Of a stretch of DNA of 21,021 nt, positions 8,310 to 16,165 are shown in pieces (positions within the stretch are counted from its first letter, which is position 1; every line of letters begins with the position of its first letter). The DNA is taken from NCBI GenBank assembly GCA_964439815.1, contig CAYTPO010000170.1, positions 1 to 21,021 of the forward strand, written 5' to 3'. Source of the stretch: JALSHZ01 sp964439815 (GTDB taxonomy: Bacteria > Pseudomonadota > Gammaproteobacteria > UWMA-0217). Both the position numbers and the translations under genes were made by a program. Under the pieces are notes generated by a model, which had not been told where the DNA came from, searched no databases, and worked only from the letters and a program-made list of their open reading frames with translations.

Positions 8310-8878
8310 TGGATAACAGGAGAGCCTATTTTCGCATCAGCGACATTGTCGAAATTCAGGTCAGTAAACTGGAGACCAGGGACGAAGAACAGCTCAATTC
8401 ACTCCACATCGAGCGCTGTAAGGTTTGTGATGCGGCCAATGCCGAGCTTGCCACCAGGATCGAGGCACCTAAGACGCTGAAGCTGATTGGCCGACGTTAC
8501 CCTGAAATCATCGAATACATCCAGCAGCTGGAACGGAGAATTTCCGAACTCGATATTGTGGACAATAATCTGCCTGTTGGAGAGGCTGCAAAATTCAAGC
8601 AGCTGGCCAATATCAGCGGTGACGGGATTCGTTTTACCGCAACCGAGCCTTTTGCAGTGGGTGACATGATCGAGCTGATCATGACACTGGACCCGGAAAG
8701 ATATCGATTCCTGGTTTTCGGCAGCGTCGTCAGATCGGAAGAACACACATCAGAATGTGGCAAGGTAAGCTGGAATACTGCGCTGCATTTTACCCATATC
8801 CGTGAGGAGGATCAGGACCATTTGATCAAACATGTCATGACACGCCAAATGGAAAACCTGAGAGTCAAATCCATTTAG
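8309..8878 (+). CDS. PilZ-domain protein, first of two paralogues
   Basis: A 189-residue cytoplasmic protein with the two halves of a cyclic-di-GMP-binding PilZ motif: RxxxR (Arg5, Arg9 in RRAYFR) and NxSxxG (Asn101, Ser103, Gly106 in NISGDGIRF). The halves are about 95 residues apart instead of the usual 25-35, because a helical, coiled-coil-like stretch (about 28-83) is inserted. Xanthomonas XC_6012 is a known PilZ protein with long inserted helices, although it lacks the ligand motif. Overlap with pomB by one base suggests that it acts on the stator, perhaps as a cyclic-di-GMP-dependent brake like YcgR. The codons for RSEEHTSE near residue 142 resemble a sequencing adapter (see findings). 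Confidence 0.85.
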   Translation: MDNRRAYFRISDIVEIQVSKLETRDEEQLNSLHIERCKVCDAANAELATRIEAPKTLKLIGRRYPEIIEYIQQLERRISELDIVDNNLPVGEAAKFKQLANISGDGIRFTATEPFAVGDMIELIMTLDPERYRFLVFGSVVRSEEHTSECGKVSWNTALHFTHIREEDQDHLIKHVMTRQMENLRVKSI

Positions 8879-8891
8879 GGATGGTGACAAC

Positions 8892-9464
8892 ATGAGTGAT
8901 TCAAGTAACAAACGCAGTTTTTTCCGGGTCAACGACAGTGTTGCCCTGGCGATCAAACCCTTGCCCGGAAAGACGACGGCAGACATCAATGCCCTCTATG
9001 AGGAACGGCGGCGCGACTTTGGTATCGTCAATGAATTCCTGCTCGCAAGGGAACGCTATCTGCCCAAACTCCTGCGCATTCGTCGTCGGGATCCGGAAAT
9101 TGCCGAATACATTTCCTATCTGGAGGACAAGATTCAGAAGCTGGCTGCGTCAATGGGACGAAAAAAGGAGATGCGAAAGGCCAAGCCGACCCACCATGTC
9201 AACCTCAGCGCCAGCGGCATTCGCTTTGAAAGCGATATACCACTCGAAACCGGAGCGAAGGTGGAGTTGACCATTACTCTCTTCCCTTCAGGTTCTCCCA
9301 TTCTGGTTTTCGGCGAGGTCATTCGCGCCGTACCAGATACCCATCATGGCGCTTCATGGTCATACGTTGTCAATTTCAGCCATATTCACGATGAAGATAT
9401 GGAACTGCTCATCAAGCATGTTCATGCGCGCCAGCTCGATGAATTGCGCATCAAGGCTGTCTGA
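8892..9464 (+). CDS. PilZ-domain protein, second of two paralogues
   Basis: A 190-residue paralogue of the preceding gene, 13 bases after its stop and so very likely in the same transcript. It has the same layout: RxxxR at Arg8 and Arg12 (KRSFFR), an inserted helical region with many Arg and Glu (about 30-90), then NxSxxG at Asn104, Ser106 and Gly109 (NLSASGIRF). The C-terminal thirty residues, including LIKHV and RQ, align closely with the first copy. Both copies keep every ligand-binding motif residue, so both could bind cyclic-di-GMP. The duplication may give two sensors with different affinity or partners; that is speculation. Confidence 0.85.
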   Translation: MSDSSNKRSFFRVNDSVALAIKPLPGKTTADINALYEERRRDFGIVNEFLLARERYLPKLLRIRRRDPEIAEYISYLEDKIQKLAASMGRKKEMRKAKPTHHVNLSASGIRFESDIPLETGAKVELTITLFPSGSPILVFGEVIRAVPDTHHGASWSYVVNFSHIHDEDMELLIKHVHARQLDELRIKAV

Positions 9465-9498
9465 ACCCGACCACCTGAGGTCGCCGGATCATGAGGGA

Positions 9499-9687
9499 TA
9501 GGGACCTGCCAGATTTAACGCCATTTGGATGCGCCCGGAAGTACCCTTTGGGTGCAAATCCCCGGATGACGATTATCTCAACTTATCTTGCTCGTTAAAT
9601 AGCCCGGCTATTCTCCTCGCACGATAAGCTGATTAAATTCGCCCCCGTCGATTTTCGCTTCAAACGGTCAAGTCCGACAGGCGCCTA
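9499..9687 (-). mobile_element. MITE-like element, copy A
   Basis: This 189-base block is the reverse complement of the element at 19481-19672. In element orientation it starts TAGGCGCCTGTCGGACTTGA and ends with an imperfect inverse of that sequence, so it has terminal inverted repeats of about 20 bases. Inside are nested inverted pairs: CTTATC/GATAAG, around AATAGC/GCTATT. It encodes no protein. Both ends carry TA, which would fit insertion at a TA target. It fills the gap between the convergent second PilZ gene and lpdA, and its outer three bases form the lpdA stop codon. Confidence 0.85.
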
Positions 9688-11442
9688 ACCCTTTTTGGGA
9701 ACATAGAGATCGGTGATGGTGCCTTCTGCCATTTCGGCTGCAAAATTGAAGGTCTCCGACAAGGTCGGGTGCGGATGTATCGTTAGGCCAATATCTTCCG
9801 CATCGGCATTCATTTCGATAGCCAGAACAGCTTCGGCGATCAGTTCACCGGCATTTTTCCCGACAATACCCGCGCCGAGAACCTGTTTGCTGTTCTTGTC
9901 GAACATAACTTTCGTCATGCCGTCGCTGGCACCCATACTCAATGCGCGACCACTCGCAGCCCAGGGAAATGCACCCTTTTCATACTCGATTCCCGCAGAC
10001 TTGATTTCCTCTTCCGTCATCCCGCACCAGGCAACTTCCGGATCGGTATAGGCTACCGAAGGGATCGTCCGCGCATCAAAATAGGACTTCTGTCCGCTGA
10101 TCACTTCAGCCGCAACCTTGCCTTCATGTGTCGCCTTGTGCGCCAGCATGGGTTGCCCCACCACATCCCCGATGGCAAAGATATGCTCGACATTGGTGCG
10201 TTGCTGCTTGTCAACACTGATGAATCCGCGCTCATCAACCGCAACCCCAGCCTTTTCTGCATCGATCAACAGGCCGTTCGGACTGCGACCAATCGAGACC
10301 AGCACGCGATCGAAGGTATCTTCCGCTGGAGCCTTGCCGCCTTCGAACTGACAGACCAGCCCCTTTTCGGTCGGGGTAATGGAGGTGACTTTCGTACCGG
10401 TATAAATCTTTTCGTAGCGTTTTTTCACCGATTTCTCGAACAGGCGAATCAAATCACGATCGGCCCCCGGCATCAAACCATCGGAGAGCTCGACAACAGT
10501 GATGCGTGATCCCAAGGCATGGTATACCGTGGCCATTTCCAGACCGATAATGCCCCCCCCCACAACCAGCATCCGCTCAGGCACCGCTTCCAGCGCCAAC
10601 GCATCGGTCGAATCCATCACGCGTGGATCATCCCAGGGAATGAAAGGCAGTTTGGTCACCCGCGAACCCGCCGCAATAATGCAATTCTCGAATTGCACGA
10701 CCGTACTGTTACCATCAGCCCGCTCAACAGCAATGGTATTGGGCGACGTGAATTTCCCGTAGCCGGTCACGATATCGACCTTGCGCTGCTTTGCGAGCTG
10801 CTTGAGTCCACCCGTCAGCCGGCCGACGATCTTTTCCTTGTGGCCGCGAACCTTGTCGATATCGACCTCCGGCGCACCAAATGTCACACCCAGCCTGGAA
10901 AACTCTGCCGCCTCGGTAATGACTTCGGCCACATGCAGCAGCGCCTTGGAGGGAATGCAGCCGACATTCAGGCATACCCCGCCGATACTCTCATATCGCT
11001 CGATCAGGACAACCTTCTTGCCAAGATCCGCCGCACGAAAAGCGGCCGTATAACCGCCCGGTCCGGAGCCAAGCACCACAACCTCGGCGGAGATATCCGC
11101 GCTCCCATCGTAGCTGGAAGGTGCGGGTGCAGGGGTCGGTGCCGCAGGTTCTGCAGCCGGAGCAGCTGTATCGGCAACCGGGGATGCCGCGGCACCAGCC
11201 TCGGCCACTTCAGCCAGGGCAATCACGTCACCCTGGGAAACGGTATCCCCCAGCGCCACCCGCAGCTCCCTGATCACCCCTTCCACGGTACAGGGGATTT
11301 CCATGGAGGCCTTGTCGGATTCCAGTGTCAGCAGGGAATCTTCCAGTTTTACCGCATCCCCCGGCGCCACCAGCACCTCGATGACTTCCACGGCATCAAA
11401 ACCGCCTATATCGGGAACCTTTATTTCGATTAATCCTTTCAT
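9685..11442 (-). CDS. lpdA: dihydrolipoamide dehydrogenase (E3) with N-terminal lipoyl domain
   Basis: A 585-residue flavoprotein that reoxidises dihydrolipoyl groups of the pyruvate dehydrogenase complex, passing electrons to NAD+. Residues 1-80 are a lipoyl domain with the acceptor Lys44 in ESDKASM; an Ala/Pro-rich linker (about 81-112) follows. Then come the FAD-binding GxGxxG (125-130), the redox disulfide Cys157-Cys162 (GGVCLNVGCIPSK), a second nucleotide-binding GGGIIGLE motif, and the C-terminal catalytic pair His558/Glu563 (HPHPTLSE). Plain E3 enzymes are about 470-480 residues; the extra length is the lipoyl arm, as in Neisseria and several beta-proteobacteria. AAAGGA precedes the ATG. 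It is the last gene of the operon, 14 bases after aceF. The stop TAG coincides with the edge of MITE copy A. Confidence 0.97.
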   Translation of the reverse strand: MKGLIEIKVPDIGGFDAVEVIEVLVAPGDAVKLEDSLLTLESDKASMEIPCTVEGVIRELRVALGDTVSQGDVIALAEVAEAGAAASPVADTAAPAAEPAAPTPAPAPSSYDGSADISAEVVVLGSGPGGYTAAFRAADLGKKVVLIERYESIGGVCLNVGCIPSKALLHVAEVITEAAEFSRLGVTFGAPEVDIDKVRGHKEKIVGRLTGGLKQLAKQRKVDIVTGYGKFTSPNTIAVERADGNSTVVQFENCIIAAGSRVTKLPFIPWDDPRVMDSTDALALEAVPERMLVVGGGIIGLEMATVYHALGSRITVVELSDGLMPGADRDLIRLFEKSVKKRYEKIYTGTKVTSITPTEKGLVCQFEGGKAPAEDTFDRVLVSIGRSPNGLLIDAEKAGVAVDERGFISVDKQQRTNVEHIFAIGDVVGQPMLAHKATHEGKVAAEVISGQKSYFDARTIPSVAYTDPEVAWCGMTEEEIKSAGIEYEKGAFPWAASGRALSMGASDGMTKVMFDKNSKQVLGAGIVGKNAGELIAEAVLAIEMNADAEDIGLTIHPHPTLSETFNFAAEMAEGTITDLYVPKKG

Positions 11443-11456
11443 GACTTTTCCTTTCT

Positions 11457-12770
11457 CTACAACAGCAGGCGACGGGTATCCGACAATGTACGACTCAGAA
11501 ACGAGGTAAAACGCGCGCCATCGGCACCGTCGATCACCCGGTGATCATAGGAGAGTGACAGCGGCAGAATCAGGCGTGGCTCAAATTCCTTACCATTCCA
11601 GACAGGTTGCATCTTGGATCGGGAAACACCGAGAATCGCAACCTCTGGTGCATTGATAATCGGCGTAAACTGTGTGCCACCAATGCCCCCCAGACTGGAG
11701 ATCGTCATGCAACCTCCCTGCATGTCGGCTGGCGTGAGCTTCTTGTCCCGCGCCTTGATGCTGATTTCGCGCAATTCCGCAGCCAGCTCTACCAATGTCT
11801 TGCGATCGACATCCCTGACCACGGGAACCACGAGCCCATCCGGCGTATCCACGGCAATGCCGATATTGTAATACTCCTTGATTATCAGGTTTTCGCCAGT
11901 CGCATCCAGCGAGGAATTGAATCGCGGCAGGGCCTTCAGCGCAGAGACAACGGCCTTCATCAGGAAAGAGAGCAATGTGATCTTGATACCCTGCTCCTTG
12001 TATTCATCCGCCATCGATTTGCGAAAGGATTCCAGGTCCGTGATGTCCGCTTCATCAAACTGCGTGACATGGGGCATGGTGACCCAGTTGCGATGGAGGA
12101 ATTCCCCGGTCAACCGGTTGATCTTGGAAAGCGATTTTACCTCGACTGCACCCCATTGGGAAAAGTCGATCTCAGGCATTGGTGCGACCTTCATGCCACC
12201 CCCGACACCCTCACTCAGCGCCTTTTTCACAAAACCCTGCACATCATCCTTGACGATACGGCCCTTGCGTCCACTACCTTCGACCAGACTCAGGTCAACC
12301 CCCAGCTCACGGGCAAACTTGCGCACCGACGGGCTGGCATAGGCCTTGACGAAACTGACATCATCGATCTTCTTGGTAGGCGAAGGACGATGCCCCTCGA
12401 CACGCTGAGGAGCAGTCGCCGCTGCCGGCTTCTCTTCCACTGGGCTGGCCGCTGGGGCAACCGGCGCTGGTTCGGTGACTTCCGCAGTCACTGCCGCGTT
12501 CGCTTCCGGTGCAGTCGTTTCGGCCCCTGCGTCTGCCGTATCCAGCAACAGGATAACGCCCCCTTCCCTGATACTGTCGCCTACCTTGACCTTCACTTCC
12601 TTGACCGTACCACTGTCACTGGAAGGAATTTCCATCGAAGCCTTGTCGCTTTCCAGCGTAATCAGGGAGTCTTCAGCGGATACCTGATCACCCGGGCTGA
12701 CCAACACCTCGATGATTTCCACTTCATCAAAATTACCGATATCCGGTACCGTGATTTCTTTAACTGCCAT
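11457..12770 (-). CDS. aceF: pyruvate dehydrogenase E2, dihydrolipoyl acetyltransferase
   Basis: A 437-residue core enzyme of the pyruvate dehydrogenase complex; it transfers the acetyl group from its lipoyl arm to coenzyme A. One lipoyl domain (residues 1-80) carries Lys43 in ESDKASMEIP. An Ala/Pro/Glu-rich flexible linker (about 82-128) leads to the E1/E3-binding domain (about 141-182, AYASPSVRKFARELGVDL). The catalytic acyltransferase domain follows (about 205-437), with active-site His410 and Asp414 in DHRVIDGADG. E. coli AceF has three lipoyl domains (about 630 residues); this has one, and a second arm sits on the E3 subunit. AAGGA lies eight bases before the ATG. It starts 21 bases after the aceE stop. 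Confidence 0.97.
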   Translation of the reverse strand: MAVKEITVPDIGNFDEVEIIEVLVSPGDQVSAEDSLITLESDKASMEIPSSDSGTVKEVKVKVGDSIREGGVILLLDTADAGAETTAPEANAAVTAEVTEPAPVAPAASPVEEKPAAATAPQRVEGHRPSPTKKIDDVSFVKAYASPSVRKFARELGVDLSLVEGSGRKGRIVKDDVQGFVKKALSEGVGGGMKVAPMPEIDFSQWGAVEVKSLSKINRLTGEFLHRNWVTMPHVTQFDEADITDLESFRKSMADEYKEQGIKITLLSFLMKAVVSALKALPRFNSSLDATGENLIIKEYYNIGIAVDTPDGLVVPVVRDVDRKTLVELAAELREISIKARDKKLTPADMQGGCMTISSLGGIGGTQFTPIINAPEVAILGVSRSKMQPVWNGKEFEPRLILPLSLSYDHRVIDGADGARFTSFLSRTLSDTRRLLL

Positions 12771-12791
12771 AAGTTGATTCCTTAACTTTGA

Positions 12792-15455
12792 TCACGCATA
12801 AAGCGGATTGGTTTTGTCCGGATCGATATTGTATTTTTCAATCGCTTTACTGACGTCACTTGCCGGTAGGGTTCCCTCATCCGCCAGAGCCTTGAGCGCA
12901 GCTACCGTAATGTAATAGCTGTTCACCTCGAAATGCTTGCGCAGCTGGGCGCGGGTATCGGAGCGGCCATAGCCATCCGTTCCGAGCACGGTATAACTGC
13001 CGGGAATCCATGCCCGTACCTGGTCCGCATAATTCTTCATGTAGTCGGTTGCCGCGATGAATGGACCACTCTGCTTTTCCAGCGCCTGGGTAATGTAGGG
13101 CACCCTTTGCGTCTCTTCCGGATGCAGCATATTCCAGCGGTCGCAATCGCGTGCTTCACGCGTTAACTCATTGAAGCTGGTAACACTCCACAAATCGGCA
13201 TCGATGCCCCAGTCTTCAGCCAGCAGAATAGCTGCGGCAATCGCCTCGCGGAATATCGTGCCCGAGCCCATGAGCTGCACCCGCTTTTTCTTGCGCCCGC
13301 CTTTCTGGAACAGATAGATACCATTGAGAATGCCTTCTTCGGCACCCTTTGGCAGCGCCGGATGACGATAGTTTTCGTTCATCACCGAGATGTAATAGAA
13401 GACATCTTCCTGCTCCTTGTACATTCTGCGCATGCCATCCTGAACGATAACAGCCAGCTCGTAGGCAAAGGTCGGGTCATAGCTGATGCAGTTGGGAAAG
13501 GTATTGGCCAGTACATGACCATGACCGTCCTGGTGTTGCAGCCCCTCGCCGGCCAATGTGGTTCTGCCCGCCGTACCGCCAAACAGGAATCCCCGGGTAC
13601 GCTGGTCACCGGCAGCCCAGGCCAGATCGCCGATGCGCTGGAAGCCGAACATGGAATAGTAGATATAGAACGGGATCATGTTCACGCCGTAATTGGAGTA
13701 GGCGGTACCCGCCGAAATCCATGAACACATCGCACCGGCTTCGTTGATGCCTTCCTCCAGTATCTGGCCGGACTGATCCTCCTTGTAGAACATGACCTGC
13801 TCCTGATCCTCCGGCGTGTAGAGCTGGCCGACTGAAGAGTAGATGCCCAACTGCCGGAACATGCCTTCCATGCCGAAGGTGCGTGCCTCATCCGGAATGA
13901 TCGGCACGATATTCTTGCCGATCTTCTTGTCGCGGGTCAGCAGCGTGATCATGCGCACCAATGCCATCGTGGTGGACATTTCCCGATCCCCAGTGTCCTT
14001 GATCAGCCCATCGAAAGCCGACAATGGCGGCACCTCCAATGGCGCAGCCATCGGACGACGTACTGGCAGTGAACCACCGAGCGCCTCGCGCCGTTCGCGG
14101 ATATAGCGGATCTCCTCGCTATCCTCATCGGGCCGGTAGTATTTTGCATCGCCCGCATCTTCGTCCGATAGCGGGATATTGAAGCGATTCTTGAAATTGA
14201 TCATCGCCTCGGCATCCAGCTTCTTCTGCTGGTGCGATCCCATCTTGCCCTGGACATCGACACCCATACCGTAACCCTTCACCGTCTTGACCAGGATGAC
14301 CGTGGGCTGGCCTTCGTGATGTACCGCCTCGTTATAGGCCGCAAACACCTTGTGGGGATCGTGGCCGCCCCGGTTCAAGCGCCAGATATCCTCATCGGAC
14401 ATCTTGGCCACCATGGCTTTCAGTTCGGGATACTTGCCAAAGAAATGCTCGCGAACATAGGCACCATCCTTCGACTTGTAGTTCTGGTAATCACCATCGA
14501 CCGCCTCCATCATGCGCTGCTTGAGCAGACCATCGTGGTCACGCGCCAGCAGCTTGTCCCAATAGCTGCCCCAGACGACTTTGATGACGTTCCAGCCGAC
14601 ACCACGGAAGATGGCTTCCAGTTCCTGGATGATCTTGCCGTTGCCCCTGACCGGCCCATCCAGGCGCTGCAGATTGCAGTTGATGACCCAGACCAGATTG
14701 TCGAGCTTTTCGCGGGAAGCCAGCGAAATGGCGCCCAGTGTTTCCGGCTCATCCGTCTCGCCATCGCCGATGAATGCCCACACCTTGCGATCGCTGACAT
14801 GAGCCAGATTGCGATGCTGCATGTATTTCATGAAACGCGCCTGATAGATCGACATGATTGGCCCCAGCCCCATCGAAACCGTGGGAAACTGCCACATATC
14901 CGGCATCAGCCAGGGGTGCGGATAGGAGGACAGCCCGTTGCCATCGACCTCCTGACGAAACTTTTCCAGATCATCCTCGCCCAATCGTCCTTCCATGAAG
15001 GCGCGGGCATACATGCCGGGAGCGGAGTGTCCCTGAAAGAACACCATGTCACCACCATGCTCGGGCGTCGGCGCACGCCAGAAATGGTTGAAACCTACGT
15101 CATACAGTGTCGCGGCCGAGGCAAAGGAGGCCAGATGCCCCCCCAACTCGCTGCTCTTGCGATTGGCGCGAACCACCATTGCGGCGGCATTCCAGCGGAT
15201 ATATGAACGAATGCGCGACTCGATGGCCTGATCCCCTGGATTATGCTTTTCCAGATGCGTGGGAATCGTATTCACATAGGCGGTATTGGCCGAATAGGGA
15301 AGATTGGCTCCGGCATGGCGCGCCTCTTCTATAAGCTGCTCCAGCAGAAAGTGTGCGCGTTCAATGCCTTCGTGCTCAATGACCGCCGCCATGGCCTCCA
15401 GCCATTCCTGCGTCTCTTGAGAATCAATGTCTTGTGGTTGCATCACTGCGTTCAT
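12792..15455 (-). CDS. aceE: pyruvate dehydrogenase E1, homodimeric type
   Basis: An 887-residue thiamine diphosphate enzyme, exactly the length of E. coli AceE. It decarboxylates pyruvate and loads the acetyl group on the E2 lipoyl arm. Thiamine-diphosphate motif: GDG at 230-232 and NCNLQRLDG at 259-267. An active-site His lies in QGHSAPGMYA (His143). The C-terminal part has the usual transketolase-like domains. The ATG at 15455 is preferred: the frame is open to 15542, but the extra 29 residues match nothing expected, and the chosen start gives the family length. The ribosome binding site (GCGAGAA) is modest. First gene of aceE-aceF-lpdA; no pdhR-type regulator gene lies in the window. Confidence 0.97.
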   Translation of the reverse strand: MNAVMQPQDIDSQETQEWLEAMAAVIEHEGIERAHFLLEQLIEEARHAGANLPYSANTAYVNTIPTHLEKHNPGDQAIESRIRSYIRWNAAAMVVRANRKSSELGGHLASFASAATLYDVGFNHFWRAPTPEHGGDMVFFQGHSAPGMYARAFMEGRLGEDDLEKFRQEVDGNGLSSYPHPWLMPDMWQFPTVSMGLGPIMSIYQARFMKYMQHRNLAHVSDRKVWAFIGDGETDEPETLGAISLASREKLDNLVWVINCNLQRLDGPVRGNGKIIQELEAIFRGVGWNVIKVVWGSYWDKLLARDHDGLLKQRMMEAVDGDYQNYKSKDGAYVREHFFGKYPELKAMVAKMSDEDIWRLNRGGHDPHKVFAAYNEAVHHEGQPTVILVKTVKGYGMGVDVQGKMGSHQQKKLDAEAMINFKNRFNIPLSDEDAGDAKYYRPDEDSEEIRYIRERREALGGSLPVRRPMAAPLEVPPLSAFDGLIKDTGDREMSTTMALVRMITLLTRDKKIGKNIVPIIPDEARTFGMEGMFRQLGIYSSVGQLYTPEDQEQVMFYKEDQSGQILEEGINEAGAMCSWISAGTAYSNYGVNMIPFYIYYSMFGFQRIGDLAWAAGDQRTRGFLFGGTAGRTTLAGEGLQHQDGHGHVLANTFPNCISYDPTFAYELAVIVQDGMRRMYKEQEDVFYYISVMNENYRHPALPKGAEEGILNGIYLFQKGGRKKKRVQLMGSGTIFREAIAAAILLAEDWGIDADLWSVTSFNELTREARDCDRWNMLHPEETQRVPYITQALEKQSGPFIAATDYMKNYADQVRAWIPGSYTVLGTDGYGRSDTRAQLRKHFEVNSYYITVAALKALADEGTLPASDVSKAIEKYNIDPDKTNPLYA

Positions 15456-15541
15456 ATAGGGTTCTCGCTTTGAATATTGGGTGACAGCGCCTTCAGGCAC
15501 TGCTTCCTGAAACAGGACAGGCCGGACCCGGCAGGGAAACA

Positions 15542-15562
15542 TTGGCAGGGTAACCCTGCCAA
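15542..15562. promoter_or_regulatory. 21-bp perfect palindrome upstream of aceE
   Basis: TTGGCAGGGT, one A, then ACCCTGCCAA: ten-base arms with no mismatch, 87 bases before the aceE start codon. It resembles a repressor operator, or a short hairpin in the aceE leader. The outer TTGG/CCAA recalls PdhR sites (ATTGGT-N3-ACCAAT), but the internal spacing is wider, so it is not a standard PdhR box. No T-run follows it, which argues against a terminator. Confidence 0.5.
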
Positions 15563-15658
15563 CCGCTCTGCAAGCCGTGTCGCCTGAAAATTTTCACGAA
15601 TGGGGTAACTGACTGATTTCCGAGTTTGTTGAAGCCCTGTCACAACACTTGTTCTTGC

Positions 15659-15673
15659 CTACTCGTCGAGTAG
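15659..15673. repeat. 15-bp palindrome related to 113-131
   Basis: CTACTCG-T-CGAGTAG: seven-base arms around a single base, sharing both arms with the palindrome at 113-131. GGGGTAACT lies about 50 bases away rather than adjoining it, so this copy seems rearranged or partial. Confidence 0.5.
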
Positions 15674-16056
15674 TCGGATTCACTGTACCCGGAATCCGAG
15701 GCTCAACAGCGGCGACCGGTACAAGCCCTTGATTCCACGCCGGATCAAGAAATACCCGCTTAACCTATGAGTGAAGCCAGGATTTCTTGAACCCCCTGTG
15801 AAACCAATATCTTGCACCATTCATCCCCATTCAGGCCCAGGATTCGGGTTCAAGCCACGCGGCAACAATGCATACCTGTCATTCACCAGGGAAGGGACAG
15901 CAAACCCGCTCTGCCTGCGGCGGCTCAAGTCAAAGGCAATAGATATTATCAGAAATCCCAATACTTATGCAGCCGGTAACTCCTCGGCTCACCGCTGAAA
16001 GCCGCCATCCCGGTGTTGGGAAATGATCATTTACAGTCGCAAACTTCCACTTCCCG

Positions 16057-16091
16057 CCTTAGACCTGGCGGGTTTCAAAGGCAATCCGAGC
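16057..16091 (-). repeat. R2 dispersed repeat, copy 3 (inverted)
   Basis: The reverse complement reads GCTCGGATTGCCTTTGAAAC and continues to CCAGGTCTAAGG, matching copies 1 and 2. Upstream in element orientation it adjoins GGGGTAACT, as the palindrome near copy 1 does, which suggests that the two parts belong to one family. Confidence 0.7.
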
Positions 16092-16165
16092 AGTTACCCC
16101 TGTTATCGAGTACTCGCTGCAGCCGTAAGATTTCAAGGGAAATGATTACATGATCAGCCCAATCC

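Larger units (their letters stand above)
15563..16165. other. non-coding gap between aceE and rnt
   Basis: About 600 bases between divergent genes with no convincing gene. The longest open frame (15771-15998, 75 residues) lacks a ribosome binding site and has an uneven, Pro/Arg-rich composition. The gap holds GGGGTAACT (15602-15610), a 15-base palindrome (15659-15673), a TCAAGAAAT/ATTTCTTGA inverted pair (15745-15753, 15782-15790), and R2 copy 3 (16057-16091). Promoters for aceE and rnt must lie here, but I see no clear -35/-10 pair. Confidence 0.65.

Noticed and set aside
15829..15870. tRNA-like T-arm (GGGTTCAAGCC)
   Set aside because: No acceptor, D-arm or anticodon arm could be fitted around it.
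15771..15998. Open frame of 75 codons between aceE and rnt
   Set aside because: No ribosome binding site, uneven composition with many Pro and Arg, no family features, and it lies in a repeat-bearing gap.
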